A model generated the notes under the pieces. It ran no database searches. It was not told the origin of the DNA and saw only the letters and a program-made list of their open reading frames with translations. DNA of 64,000 nt from Oceanicoccus sp. (GTDB lineage Bacteria > Pseudomonadota > Gammaproteobacteria > Pseudomonadales > Dasaniaceae): assembly GCF_029238675.1 (NCBI RefSeq), contig NZ_JAQWFR010000002.1:62001-126000 (forward strand), written 5' to 3'. A program made the position numbers and the translations under genes. Of the stretch, positions 52,857 to 62,463 are shown one piece after another; within the stretch, counting starts at the first letter, position 1; each line of letters starts with the position of its first letter.

Positions 52857-55800
52857 ATGTCGGTAAAGATATCGCTGGACGATAAGTACACCTTGAGGTC
52901 AAAGCGCGCCTATATGACAGGTATAGAAGCGCTGGTGCTACTGCCGATATTGCAGCACCAGCGGGATGTTGATCGCGGCCTGAATACTGCCGCTTTTATC
53001 TCCGGTTATCGCGGTTCGCCTTTGGGTACGGTTGATCAGGCGATGTGGAAGGCACAGAAATTTCTCGACAAGCACAATATTACCTTTCAGGCAGGGATTA
53101 ACGAAGACTTAGCCGCCACCGCTGTTTGGGGAAGCCAACAAGTTAATATTTTTGAGGGCGCCAAATACGATGGCGTTTTTGGTATGTGGTATGGCAAAGG
53201 GCCCGGCCTTGATCGCAGTATGGATGTGATCAAACATGCCAACGCCGCCGGTACGTCAAAATTTGGTGGCGTATTGGCCATTGCCGGTGATGACCACGCC
53301 AGTAAATCTTCAACCCTTCCACACCAATCCGAACATATGTTTATTGGTGCTTCCATCCCCGTTCTAAATCCTGCCAATGTACAAGAAGTGTTAGACCTCG
53401 GTGTCTATGGTTGGGAACTCTCTCGTTTTTGTGGTTCATGGGTGGGTATGAAAGCGATTACCGATAATATGGACTCCGCCATTTCTGCCGAAGTTGATCC
53501 CAACCGCGTCAATATTGTTATCCCTGACGATTTTAAAATGCCAGCAGACGGTGTCCATGCCCGCTGGCCTGATAAGCCTTTAGCCCAAGAGCAAAGGCTG
53601 AATAAATATAAAATTTATGCGGCCCGTGAATTTGCCCGTGTTAATGGCCTTAACAAAGTTGTGATTGATAGCGATAAACCACGGTTAGGCATTATGACTA
53701 CCGGTAAAGCTTACCTTGATGTGATGCAGGCGCTGGAAGATTTAGGGATTAATGAAGAAAAAGCCCGCGCTATTGGCCTGCGTATTTTTAAAGTCGGTAT
53801 GAGTTGGCCGCTTGAACCCGTAGGCACCCATGAATTTGCAGATGGACTGGAAGAAATTCTGGTGGTAGAAGAAAAGCGTTCAATTCTTGAAGACCAGTTA
53901 ACCAGTCAGTTATATAACTGGCCTTTAGAGCGCCGCCCGCAGGTGATAGGTGAGTTTGACGAGCAGGGCAATGATCTACTACCCAACCAGGGTGAATTAA
54001 CACCGGCGATGGTGGCCCGTGTGATTGCTGCGCGTTTGGCGGGCTTTTATCAGGACGATATTATCGATAAGCGTTTAGCCTTTTATGACCAAAAAGAGCG
54101 GTCTTTGGCGCAACCACGCAAACTGTTAGAGCGCATCCCGCATTACTGTTCAGGCTGTCCCCATAGCAGTTCTACCCGTGTACCGGAAGGCAGTCGTGCT
54201 TTAGGTGGTATTGGTTGTCACTATATGGGCACCTGGGAAAAGGGCGATCGTCGCGCCGATACCTTTACGCAAATGGGTGGCGAAGGGGTGAGCTGGGTAG
54301 GGCAGGCACCGTTTACCAATACCAAACATGTTTTTCAAAACCTTGGCGACGGCACCTACTTCCACTCCGGTTTATTAGCTATTCGACAGGCGGTGGCCGC
54401 CAACGTTAATGTCACTTATAAAATTCTCTACAATGATGCGGTCGCTATGACCGGCGGTCAGCCTGTTGATGGCCCCTTATCGTTGGATAGGTTGATATTG
54501 CAACTTCGTGGAGAAGGTATTGAACGTATTGCGCTGGTATCAGATTACCCTGAAGACCATAAAGGGTTAGAACGGTTTGATGGCTTTAGTTTGGATCACC
54601 GTGATGATCTGATCAGTATTGAAAAAGAGCTGCGTGAAATTCCCGGCACCACAATTTTAATTTACCAACAGACCTGCGCCGCCGAAAAACGCCGCCGCCG
54701 TAAAAAGGGTTTAATGGTTGATCCACCAAAACGCGTCATGATTAACCCCGAAGTCTGTGAAGGCTGCGGTGATTGCAGCATTCAATCTAATTGTTTGTCG
54801 GTAACACCGCTGGAAACCGAGTTAGGCCGTAAGCGTGAAATTGACCAAAGTGCCTGTAACAAAGATTATTCCTGCGTCAAAGGTTTCTGCCCCAGTTTTG
54901 TTACCGTAGTAGGTGGCAGTCTCAAGAAAAGCACCTTGGCTGAAAAACCTAACAACTTCACAGAACTACCTGTACCAGCTGTTGCCCCGATTGATGACCA
55001 ACCCTGGAATATTATTGTTACCGGTATTGGCGGCACGGGTGTATTAACCATTGCCGCGTTGGTCGCCATGGCTGCCCATATCGAAGGAAAAGGCTGCGCC
55101 ACGATGAACCAAACCGGTTTGGCACAAAAGTTTGGAGCTGTGGTGAGCCATGTTCGTGTTGGCAAAAGTCAGCAAGCGATAAATTCAGTGCGGGTACCCG
55201 CTGGCGATGCCGATTTATTATTGGGTTGTGACTTAGTAGTTAGTGCCGGTGACGAAGCTTTGGCCAAGGTCAATGTCGATCGCTCCTATGCCATTATCAA
55301 CGATCACCAATCAATGACCGCTGAATTTATTACCGACCCTGATCTACGCTTTACTTCCGATGATATGAAAAAATCGATTCTCGAAGAAGTGGGAGACACT
55401 AAGACCGGTTTTATCAATGCTACAGCAATTGCTACACAACTCTTTGGGGATTCTATTGCCAGTAATTTATTTTTACTCGGCTATGCCTGTCAGCAGGGTT
55501 ATGTTCCAGTAACGGTAGATGCCTTAGAGCAAGCGATTGAATTAAATGGGGTTGCCGTCGACTTCAATAAAAAAGCATTTCTATGGGGCCGCCGTGCCGT
55601 GGTTGATTTAGAACAAGTACTAAGCTGCGCTGAAATCCAACCAGCCTTTAAACCCTTGTCAAACATCAAAGATATTATTGCCGACCGTAGCCGCCGCCTG
55701 ACGGGTTACCAAAACAGTGCTTATGCGGAGCGCTACAAACACATTGTTACCCAGGTACAAGAGATCGAGCGAAAAACCATAGAGAACAATGATGGCCGCT

Positions 55801-56327
55801 TAGCCAAAGCGGTAGCCAAACATCTCTACAAATTAATGGCCTATAAAGATGAATATGAAGTTGCCAGACTCTATAGCAATGGTGATTTTCAGCAGCTTAT
55901 TCAGCAGCAGTTTGAAGGTGATTACCAGCTACAGTTCCACCTGGCACCACCAGGTTTGGCAAAAAAAGATTCCGATACCGGCCTGCCGCTTAAGCGTAAA
56001 TTTCCTCAGCTATTAATGGCGGGTTTTAAAGTCCTGGCCAAGTTTAAATTCCTTCGTGGTACGGCTTTTGATGTATTTGCTTACTCAGCAGACCGCAAGC
56101 TGGAAAAAGAACTACTGGATGAATACAACGCGCTGATTACAGAGATCACCGAAAAGCTATCACCCAAAAATTATGAAGTGGCGATAGAGCTAGCTTTGAT
56201 GCCTGAACATATTCGCGGCTATGGTCATATTAAAGCTCGGCATGTTGAGGCTTTATCCGAACGTAAATTAACCCTGCTAAAACAGCTGCGCGGTGAGATT
56301 ATTGATGTGCTTGCTGTGGCTGCCTAA
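52857..56327 (+). CDS. Indolepyruvate:ferredoxin oxidoreductase, fused subunits
   Basis: A 1156-residue fusion of the alpha and beta halves, as known in aerobic proteobacteria. It decarboxylates aryl-pyruvates (or other 2-oxoacids) to acyl-CoA with thiamine diphosphate and reduces ferredoxin. The N-terminal pyrimidine domain begins RGSPLGTVDQAMWKAQ-like at about 43. The TPP-binding part is around 430-570 (CSGCPHSSSTRVPEGS and GDGTYFHSG). A ferredoxin-like 4Fe-4S segment (CEGCGDCSIQSNC from 634) comes next, then the gamma-type domain (about 720-900, VTGIGGTGVLTIAALVAMAAH). A dehydrogenase follows after 29 bp, making an amino-acid degradation unit. Confidence 0.93.
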   Translation: MSVKISLDDKYTLRSKRAYMTGIEALVLLPILQHQRDVDRGLNTAAFISGYRGSPLGTVDQAMWKAQKFLDKHNITFQAGINEDLAATAVWGSQQVNIFEGAKYDGVFGMWYGKGPGLDRSMDVIKHANAAGTSKFGGVLAIAGDDHASKSSTLPHQSEHMFIGASIPVLNPANVQEVLDLGVYGWELSRFCGSWVGMKAITDNMDSAISAEVDPNRVNIVIPDDFKMPADGVHARWPDKPLAQEQRLNKYKIYAAREFARVNGLNKVVIDSDKPRLGIMTTGKAYLDVMQALEDLGINEEKARAIGLRIFKVGMSWPLEPVGTHEFADGLEEILVVEEKRSILEDQLTSQLYNWPLERRPQVIGEFDEQGNDLLPNQGELTPAMVARVIAARLAGFYQDDIIDKRLAFYDQKERSLAQPRKLLERIPHYCSGCPHSSSTRVPEGSRALGGIGCHYMGTWEKGDRRADTFTQMGGEGVSWVGQAPFTNTKHVFQNLGDGTYFHSGLLAIRQAVAANVNVTYKILYNDAVAMTGGQPVDGPLSLDRLILQLRGEGIERIALVSDYPEDHKGLERFDGFSLDHRDDLISIEKELREIPGTTILIYQQTCAAEKRRRRKKGLMVDPPKRVMINPEVCEGCGDCSIQSNCLSVTPLETELGRKREIDQSACNKDYSCVKGFCPSFVTVVGGSLKKSTLAEKPNNFTELPVPAVAPIDDQPWNIIVTGIGGTGVLTIAALVAMAAHIEGKGCATMNQTGLAQKFGAVVSHVRVGKSQQAINSVRVPAGDADLLLGCDLVVSAGDEALAKVNVDRSYAIINDHQSMTAEFITDPDLRFTSDDMKKSILEEVGDTKTGFINATAIATQLFGDSIASNLFLLGYACQQGYVPVTVDALEQAIELNGVAVDFNKKAFLWGRRAVVDLEQVLSCAEIQPAFKPLSNIKDIIADRSRRLTGYQNSAYAERYKHIVTQVQEIERKTIENNDGRLAKAVAKHLYKLMAYKDEYEVARLYSNGDFQQLIQQQFEGDYQLQFHLAPPGLAKKDSDTGLPLKRKFPQLLMAGFKVLAKFKFLRGTAFDVFAYSADRKLEKELLDEYNALITEITEKLSPKNYEVAIELALMPEHIRGYGHIKARHVEALSERKLTLLKQLRGEIIDVLAVAA

Positions 56328-56356
56328 ACCTAAACCCTTACTACCGAGAAAGAGCT

Positions 56357-57415
56357 ATGAATGTTTTTGATCACCCGGACTTTGATCACCACGAATTAGT
56401 CGCCTTTAAAGATGACCAGGCTTCAGGATTAAAAGCCATTATTGCAGTACATAATTCTACCCTGGGCCCTGCGCTGGGTGGTTGTCGTATGTTCTCTTAT
56501 ACATCTAATAGTGAAGCCTTGAGTGATGTTTTGCGTTTATCACGGGGTATGACTTATAAGTCTGCGCTGGCAGGTATTGCACTCGGTGGTGGCAAGTCAG
56601 TGATTATCGGTAATCCACAGCAAGATAAATCTCGTCAACTGCTATTGGCCATGGGGGGGTTTATTAATAGCTTAAGCGGTACCTATATTACTGCAGAAGA
56701 CTCGGGCACAGGTGTTGCGGACATGGCTGTCATGGGAGAAAAAACCCCTTATGTATCTGGAGTAATTAGTGGTGAGGAACATGGTGGTGATCCTTCTCCT
56801 ATTACGGCCTATGGTGTTTACCGGGGTGTGGTGGCCTCGGTTGCGCACAAATTTAAGAGCGACTTAAAGGGTGTGCGTATTGCTTTGCAGGGTATTGGCA
56901 ATGTGGGCTTTCATCTGGCCCGCCAACTGGTTGAGTCCGGTGCAACGGTTTATGCGGCGGATATTAACCCCGCCAATATCCAGCGGGCTGTTAATCAGCT
57001 TGGGGTGATTGAATTACCCCTTGAAGATATTTTAAGCGCCGATGTGGATGTGTTAGCACCCTGTGCATTAGGTGGTGCCATTAATATAAACAGTATTGAA
57101 AGCATTAAGGCCAAAGTCATAGCCGGTGCCGCCAATAACCAATTGGCAACTGCAGATATGGGAGATGCCTTAAAACAGAAAGGAATTTTGTATGCCCCGG
57201 ACTATGTGGTTAACGCCGGCGGTATTATTGATGTCTATTATCAAACCCAGGGTATTCGCGACAGGAAAAAAGTGGATGCCCATGTTGAACGTATTGGCGA
57301 TACCTTGAAAACTATTTTTACTCGCGCAGATCAAACAGGTAGTGCTACCAGTCGTATTGCTGATGAGTTGGCCGAAGAGATATTGGCCGGTGATGTTAAA
57401 GAAATGAGCGCCTGA
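56357..57415 (+). CDS. Leucine dehydrogenase-type Glu/Leu/Phe/Val dehydrogenase
   Basis: A 352-residue NAD-dependent amino-acid dehydrogenase. Substrate-site marks are GPALGGCRM and MTYKSALAGIALGGGKSVI (catalytic Lys in GGGKS, about 80). The NAD-binding domain is about 150-330 with GIGNVGFHLARQLVESGATVYAADI. The length and motif spacing fit leucine or phenylalanine dehydrogenases rather than glutamate dehydrogenase. It would turn leucine or a related amino acid into its 2-oxoacid, the kind of substrate used by the upstream oxidoreductase. The two genes share an operon; exact substrate unknown. Confidence 0.92.
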   Translation: MNVFDHPDFDHHELVAFKDDQASGLKAIIAVHNSTLGPALGGCRMFSYTSNSEALSDVLRLSRGMTYKSALAGIALGGGKSVIIGNPQQDKSRQLLLAMGGFINSLSGTYITAEDSGTGVADMAVMGEKTPYVSGVISGEEHGGDPSPITAYGVYRGVVASVAHKFKSDLKGVRIALQGIGNVGFHLARQLVESGATVYAADINPANIQRAVNQLGVIELPLEDILSADVDVLAPCALGGAININSIESIKAKVIAGAANNQLATADMGDALKQKGILYAPDYVVNAGGIIDVYYQTQGIRDRKKVDAHVERIGDTLKTIFTRADQTGSATSRIADELAEEILAGDVKEMSA

Positions 57416-57440
57416 AATCTCAATGATGCCGATGCCGTGA

Positions 57441-57454
57441 TTGATTTAGCTCAA
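57441..57454. promoter_or_regulatory. Candidate FNR/Anr-type site upstream of trhO
   Basis: TTGATTTAGCTCAA: matches TTGAT-N4-ATCAA at 9 of 10 fixed positions. The centre is about 60 bp before the start predicted from the TATAAT at 57496-57501, near the classic class I activation position. Confidence 0.5.
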
Positions 57455-57472
57455 AACTGCCATAAATCAGGC

Positions 57473-57501
57473 AGGACAGAGTGCTCTATATTCCCTATAA
57501 T
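57473..57501 (+). promoter_or_regulatory. Sigma-70-type promoter of trhO
   Basis: AGGACA (57473-57478), 17 bp, perfect TATAAT (57496-57501). The leader to the ATG would be about 48 nt, including a short CCGGA/TCCGG hairpin near 57521-57537. Confidence 0.65.
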
Positions 57502-57555
57502 CCTCGCTGAAATTAACGCACCGGATTTACGTTCCGGCTAGCTGAGGAAGCCACC

Positions 57556-58557
57556 ATGTCTATCGACCCCTATGTCGTCTGTGCGATGTATAAATTTGTC
57601 CGTTTGGGTAACTATGAAGCCCTGCGCGACCCCCTGTTAAATGCCATGAAGCAGCTGAATATCTGCGGCACTTTACTATTAGCCCAGGAGGGCATTAACG
57701 GCACCGTAGCCGGTTCCCGCGAGGGTATAGATCAATTACTGGCATGGTTGCATGAGCAGCCCGGCTTAAATGATATTGATTGTAAGGAATCAACCACTAC
57801 CAAACGGCCATTCCTGCGCACCAAAGTAAAACTGAAAAAAGAAATCGTTACCATGGGTGTTGAAGGTATCGACCCCAAAGAAGTGGTGGGAACTTATATA
57901 GAACCCAAGGATTGGAATGATCTAATTAGTGACCCTGATGTTGTGCTGGTAGATACACGCAACGATTACGAAGTACAGGTAGGCACATTTAAAAATGCCT
58001 TAAATCCAAACACTGAAACCTTTCGTGAATTTCCACAATACGTTAAAGACAATCTCGACCCCGAGAAACACAAAAAGGTCGCGATGTTTTGCACCGGCGG
58101 TATTCGCTGTGAAAAGTCGACAGCTTATTTAAAAGAGCAGGGCTTTGATGAGGTTTATCATCTTAAGGGCGGTATTCTAAAATATCTGGAAGAAGTGCCG
58201 GAAGAAAATACTCTGTGGGATGGTGAGTGTTTTGTGTTTGATGATCGTGTAACCGTTAATCACCAATTAGAAAAAGGTAATTACGACCAGTGCCATGCCT
58301 GTCGTTTACCGATTACCGAAGACGATAAGCGAAGTGATAAGTATCAACAGGGGGTTAGCTGTCCTTCCTGCTATGACAAGCTGAGTGAACAGCAGCGCCA
58401 GCGTTTTAGTGAGCGTGAAAAGCAAATGTGTTTAGCCAGCCAGCGTGGCGAGGCCCATATGGGCTCCGAGGTGGTTGACCAGTTACAAAAAAAGCGCGAA
58501 GTCAAAGCAAAAATACTTGAACAGCAACGCCAACAAAGCCGGCCTGGTTGCGAATAG
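57556..58557 (+). CDS. trhO: tRNA uridine 5-hydroxylase TrhO (rhodanese-like)
   Basis: A 333-residue YceA/TrhO family protein, needed for 5-hydroxyuridine at position 34 of tRNAs. It has an N-terminal acylphosphatase-like region (about 1-100), a rhodanese domain (about 125-225) with active cysteine Cys179 in [21 protein letters not shown], and a C-terminal zinc-finger-like part (CHACRLP ... CPSCYDK). The basic tail ([16 protein letters not shown]) is typical. An Anr/FNR-like site lies in its promoter. Oxygen dependence has been reported for the TrhO route, which makes that site interesting. Confidence 0.95.
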   Translation: MSIDPYVVCAMYKFVRLGNYEALRDPLLNAMKQLNICGTLLLAQEGINGTVAGSREGIDQLLAWLHEQPGLNDIDCKESTTTKRPFLRTKVKLKKEIVTMGVEGIDPKEVVGTYIEPKDWNDLISDPDVVLVDTRNDYEVQVGTFKNALNPNTETFREFPQYVKDNLDPEKHKKVAMFCTGGIRCEKSTAYLKEQGFDEVYHLKGGILKYLEEVPEENTLWDGECFVFDDRVTVNHQLEKGNYDQCHACRLPITEDDKRSDKYQQGVSCPSCYDKLSEQQRQRFSEREKQMCLASQRGEAHMGSEVVDQLQKKREVKAKILEQQRQQSRPGCE

Positions 58558-58625
58558 TAAAGTTATGGTTGTTAATGCTGAACCTTTGCAGTGCTTGCTG
58601 AAGAATCCACCAAGATACTTGACGA

Positions 58626-59225
58626 CTAATTTTCATCCAGATAATTGTTCTGGTAAGTTGTCTGTCCCATCTGTTCTATTTGTTGCGCAATCATCCAATC
58701 CATCGTGTTCAATAGCGGCTGATACTTTTTATTGTTCTGTTCCAGGGTTGCTAACACTTCACTAATAGCTTCAACGGTAGAAACCGCTTCCGGTACGGGT
58801 TCCTTGCGTATTTTGTAGCGGGATACCGGCATGGGCATGCTGATGCGGGGCAGGTTGGCCAATAGTGTGGATTCATGCAGCATCCTGCGGGTTTTTCTCC
58901 AGCTGCCATCTAAAAATAACAACGGTCGAATAGCTTGTTGGCCAACTTCAGCAACGGGCTGGCTTTGTTCACCGGGGTAAACCAGCCATGGTCGTGTTTG
59001 CCTTATTTTTTCTGCAAAGTCTTTGTCCTCTTCAGGTGTTGTTGCAATTACCGTCTGGCAATTTTTTAAACTCAGCTGGGCAATACGGGCCGTACCAATA
59101 GCATGGCTGGCTTCTCTGGGGTGTTGCAGAATATAAACCGGCCACTCATTGGAGATGCTTGTTAAAGTATGGCAGTAACAAACCCTGGGTGGACGTAAAC
59201 AGTGCTGGCATATAGTTCTTGGCAT
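58626..59225 (-). CDS. DTW-domain tRNA aminocarboxypropyltransferase-like protein
   Basis: A 199-residue DTW protein. Four cysteines near the N-terminus (Cys6, Cys9, Cys16, Cys18) resemble a zinc site. The signature appears as LDGSWRKTRRML, with D-G-S-W as in many members, preceded by LLFLDG. TapT/TuaA-type members add acp groups to tRNA uridine (acp3U47) from S-adenosylmethionine; which subfamily this is cannot be told. Convergent with trhO. It starts 6 bp after the stop of the cyclotransferase gene, so it is in the same minus-strand operon. Confidence 0.9.
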   Translation of the reverse strand: MPRTICQHCLRPPRVCYCHTLTSISNEWPVYILQHPREASHAIGTARIAQLSLKNCQTVIATTPEEDKDFAEKIRQTRPWLVYPGEQSQPVAEVGQQAIRPLLFLDGSWRKTRRMLHESTLLANLPRISMPMPVSRYKIRKEPVPEAVSTVEAISEVLATLEQNNKKYQPLLNTMDWMIAQQIEQMGQTTYQNNYLDEN

Positions 59226-59231
59226 AACTAA

Positions 59232-59999
59232 TTAAGGTTTGGGTGAAAGGCTAATATGGAAAAGAGTCGGCCAGTATTTTCCTGTGACCAACAAACGTTT
59301 ATTCTCTTTGTCGTAGGCAATACCATTTAGCGCATCGGTTTTTTGGCTGCGCTGATTTTTAGGCAATAAATCTTTTAAGAAGACTTTTCCCACCACTTGA
59401 CCATTATCTGGATCAATCATAATAATCCATTGGCTATGCCAGATATTGGCATAGATTAAACCGTCAATCCATTCGAGTTCATTGATGTTATTGACCGCAG
59501 TATTTTCAACGCGAACCGTAATGCTACGCAGAAGCTTAAAGTTTTCCGGGTCGATAAACTGAAGTTGTGAAGAGCCATTGCTGACAATTAATACTTTGCC
59601 ATTATTGGTTAAGCCCCAGCCTTCACCGTTAATAGTAAATTGCCCGCTGGGTTTTAAGGTTTTGGGGTTATAAATAAAGCCTTGCTGTGATTGCCAGGTT
59701 AGTTGATAGAGCTGTTGGTTGAGTAAGGTAATACCTTCGGCAAAAAAACGTTTGTTAAGGTGGTGGTTTTGAATGGGTTGGAGTTTGTCCAGAGTTCGGG
59801 TGATTACTCGAGATTGGCCATAGCGGCCAGCACTTTCATAGAGAATACCATGGTGGTATTCCAAACCTTGAGTAAACAAGTCGGGGTCATGTTGAAAACG
59901 CTCAACCACTTGATATTGGTATTCAATAACCGGCTGGGCGGCGAAGCTACTAGCGCAAATTAATAAGCTAAACAGGAAGCTTGACGTCTTAGCCTGCAT
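59232..59999 (-). CDS. Glutaminyl-peptide cyclotransferase (beta-propeller type)
   Basis: About 255 residues from ATG 59999. A signal peptide (SSFLFSLLICASSFAAQ, cut near 22) exports it to the periplasm. The mature protein is a five-bladed propeller of the plant/bacterial QC family: FTQGLEYHHGILYESAGRYGQS, KRFFAEGITLLNQQLYQLTWQSQQGF, FTINGEGWGLTNNG, and NGIAYDKENKRLLVTGKYWP at the end. These enzymes turn N-terminal Gln into pyroglutamate. A TTG at 60023 is an unlikely alternative start. The ATG lies inside the 3' end of the upstream comFB-like gene. Confidence 0.92.
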   Translation of the reverse strand: MQAKTSSFLFSLLICASSFAAQPVIEYQYQVVERFQHDPDLFTQGLEYHHGILYESAGRYGQSRVITRTLDKLQPIQNHHLNKRFFAEGITLLNQQLYQLTWQSQQGFIYNPKTLKPSGQFTINGEGWGLTNNGKVLIVSNGSSQLQFIDPENFKLLRSITVRVENTAVNNINELEWIDGLIYANIWHSQWIIMIDPDNGQVVGKVFLKDLLPKNQRSQKTDALNGIAYDKENKRLLVTGKYWPTLFHISLSPKP

Positions 60000-60300
60000 C
60001 GTATGCTTTGTTACTGCTATCAACGAACTTAATTGCTTGAGTGACGGCTTTATCGACTTTATCCACCATTTCCTGACGCTCGTTGGGCGACAGATAAAAA
60101 GCCATATCTACATCGTGTCGAATATATCGTGGGGGTAAATTATTAAGCGCTACACAGGCAATATCGGCGGTATAATCATTACTGCCAAAGCGATTAGGTA
60201 TTTTTTCCCGCAGAGCGGTAAATACCATACGTTCATAGTAATTGTGAATACTATCAAGCTCAGTAGGTATGGCTAAAGGGCTTTCGTGTGACAGTAACAT
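59989..60300 (-). CDS. ComFB-like late competence protein
   Basis: A 103-residue protein starting at ATG 60300 with GGAG 7 nt upstream; a TTG five codons earlier is less likely. It fits the ComFB family: NYYERMVFTALREK, then DYTADIACVALNNLPPRYIRHDVDMAFYLS. The conserved cysteine and LPPRYI motif are present; the C-terminal part is Lys/Asp-rich. ComFB-like proteins are linked to competence in Bacillus, and related cyanobacterial members have been reported to bind cyclic di-nucleotides. No competence genes lie nearby here, so function is open. It overlaps the cyclotransferase start. Confidence 0.88.
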   Translation of the reverse strand: MLLSHESPLAIPTELDSIHNYYERMVFTALREKIPNRFGSNDYTADIACVALNNLPPRYIRHDVDMAFYLSPNERQEMVDKVDKAVTQAIKFVDSSNKAYDAG

Positions 60301-60348
60301 AGTGATCTCCAACACAGGGTTGACGGTTCGGCTTATTGTAGAGCATTT

Positions 60349-62415
60349 TTATAGCTTGTTGCGAATTAGGTCCCTGATGACAAAGCGGGCGGGATTCAAT
60401 GCCGTTACTAAATGCCTTGGCAATGGTGGTGCCTCGGCACAGATCATGGCCGCGATTAACTCGCTGCACAGTGGGGTTGAGGTCAAACCCCTCGAGCCAT
60501 GGCCAATATTGATATACAAGTTAGGGTAGTAGCTACCGGGCGTGGCAATATCACTATGGGCGTTTTTGCGCAGTAATGCATAGTCTTCGAGAAATTGCTG
60601 CTGATTATGCAGGGGACCTACGATAGGCAAATAATCCGGGCTGGTACAGCGTAAGCCAGCTCTGCCAGAGAGTGTATTGGCATCAATCGCTTGATGTTCG
60701 GATAGCAACGAAGGCACCATCCTTTGCAGACTATCGAGATTACGTTGGTGGTCTTCCAGACGAGTACTGGTATCTGTATCGCCATTATCAAAGGTGGCAC
60801 CTAAATTATGAGTATTGTTTATAGCTGGGGTGACATAGCCTTCGTGGCAAATCACGGTTTTTAAACTCGAGCTAACTTCCGAGGTTTCTAATAGAGTTAT
60901 TTGTCCGCGAATGGCCTTGGCAGGCACAGATTGGCTTTGTTCAAACTGCAGGGCATCACGGCTATTGGCAATAACCACTGAGTCGGCCTCTAGTATTGTG
61001 TTATTACCGCCCAGTAACTGCCATTGCTGATCTTGCTGTTCAAGCTTAATGACTTCCTGATGATAGACTGTTTCAATATTAGGGTGACTGGCTAACGATT
61101 GACATAAGTGAGCCGGCGATACCCAGCCAGCCCCGGGAAAAAACCAACCCGGCAAATCAATATCAACACCGGCAAGCTCTGAGGCTTGCTGCGGGTCAAC
61201 ACATTGAATCAGTTCAGGGTAACTGGCAAAAGCTTGTTCTAATAAAGGTACTAAACGCTGCTCTTTTTTATTAATCGCTAATTGCAATACACCACAGAAA
61301 TCGACATGGTCGGCTGAAATACTATGTTCTTGTTGCCATTGCCGATAAAAGCGTAAGGCATATAAATAACTGCTTAAAGTAAACTGATTTAAGGTGCCAG
61401 CTTCAGTAGAGAGTTTGGTATATAACATACCCTGTGGATTGCCTGATGCGCCTGAGGCAAGTTGTTGTTCCCGCTCCACCAGAGTTACTTTGCAGCCGCG
61501 TCGTGCCAAGGCGTAAGCGCAGCTGGTGCCGGCTAAACCTCCACCGATAATGGCAATATGGTTGCCGTTGCTGGCAGACTTTTTCCGAAAGTACCAAGGT
61601 GCAGTGATGCTTTTATTTTTTGGTTTCTGCGCGGCTGTTTGGTTTTTCATTCGGTTATCGGGATTAAACTGCCCAAACAACATCTCCCGTTTTCGAAAGC
61701 CTTTGGCTTTTTGAATATCAAAACCCTGTTGGGATAAACCTCTGCGAACGCTACCAACGGCGGTAAAGGTGGCCAGTGTTGTTGTTGGCCCACTTAGGTC
61801 AGCCATTAAGGCATATAAGCGATCATTCCATAGGTCGGGATTTTTCGAGGGTGAAAATCCATCTAAAAACCAGGCGTCAATAGTAGGGTGGTTTTGTGTT
61901 TGCCACTGGGGATGGTCATTGCTGCGTAATTGTTCAATGCTTTCAATACCATCACCCAGTAAGAGATGTAGACTGATACGACCATGGTCAAACTTTAGTA
62001 GGTGATGGCCGGCTGTTAATGTTGGATACTGTGCCAGTAGTTGTTTTGCGTAGTCGGCCAGTTCCGGCCATGCGGATAATGAACGTTCTAAATCAGTATA
62101 AGTTAAGGGATGTTTTTCTACTGAGATGAAATGCAGCTGAGCTGTTTGGTCAGCAGTTTTCTGCCATAGTTGCCAGGCCGCCAAAAAATTTAAGCCAGTG
62201 CCAAAGCCTGTTTCACCAATACTAAAATGTTCAAAGGGTTCAAGTTGTTGCCAGCGTTGTTGTAATTGATTGTGTTGTAAAAACACATAGCGGCTTTCTT
62301 CCAGACCTTGTTGTAACAGGAAGTATATATCGCCGAAGTCTTTGGCTTCAGGTACATTGTCCTGTTGCCAATTTAATCGAGCAGTCTGTAAATAGTAGGG
62401 TGATTTTTCAGACAT
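60349..62415 (-). CDS. mnmC: Bifunctional tRNA mnm5s2U biosynthesis protein MnmC
   Basis: A 688-residue two-domain enzyme completing mnm5(s2)U34. The N-terminal methyltransferase (about 1-250) shows the SAM-type motif FSIGETGFGTGLNFLAAWQLW and WFLDGFSPSKNPDLW. The C-terminal FAD oxidase (about 285-688) opens IAIIGGGLAGTSCAYALARRGCKVTLVERE and ends with GLRCTSPDYLPIVGPL and NIGHGSRGLTSTPLCSELIAAMI. The fused form is typical of gammaproteobacteria. It is upstream of the ComFB-like gene with a 48 bp gap. Confidence 0.96.
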   Translation of the reverse strand: MSEKSPYYLQTARLNWQQDNVPEAKDFGDIYFLLQQGLEESRYVFLQHNQLQQRWQQLEPFEHFSIGETGFGTGLNFLAAWQLWQKTADQTAQLHFISVEKHPLTYTDLERSLSAWPELADYAKQLLAQYPTLTAGHHLLKFDHGRISLHLLLGDGIESIEQLRSNDHPQWQTQNHPTIDAWFLDGFSPSKNPDLWNDRLYALMADLSGPTTTLATFTAVGSVRRGLSQQGFDIQKAKGFRKREMLFGQFNPDNRMKNQTAAQKPKNKSITAPWYFRKKSASNGNHIAIIGGGLAGTSCAYALARRGCKVTLVEREQQLASGASGNPQGMLYTKLSTEAGTLNQFTLSSYLYALRFYRQWQQEHSISADHVDFCGVLQLAINKKEQRLVPLLEQAFASYPELIQCVDPQQASELAGVDIDLPGWFFPGAGWVSPAHLCQSLASHPNIETVYHQEVIKLEQQDQQWQLLGGNNTILEADSVVIANSRDALQFEQSQSVPAKAIRGQITLLETSEVSSSLKTVICHEGYVTPAINNTHNLGATFDNGDTDTSTRLEDHQRNLDSLQRMVPSLLSEHQAIDANTLSGRAGLRCTSPDYLPIVGPLHNQQQFLEDYALLRKNAHSDIATPGSYYPNLYINIGHGSRGLTSTPLCSELIAAMICAEAPPLPRHLVTALNPARFVIRDLIRNKL

Positions 62416-62463
62416 ATTGTCCAGATAGATTGTTACCGTTCATTCTAAAAGTCTTATAACCCA

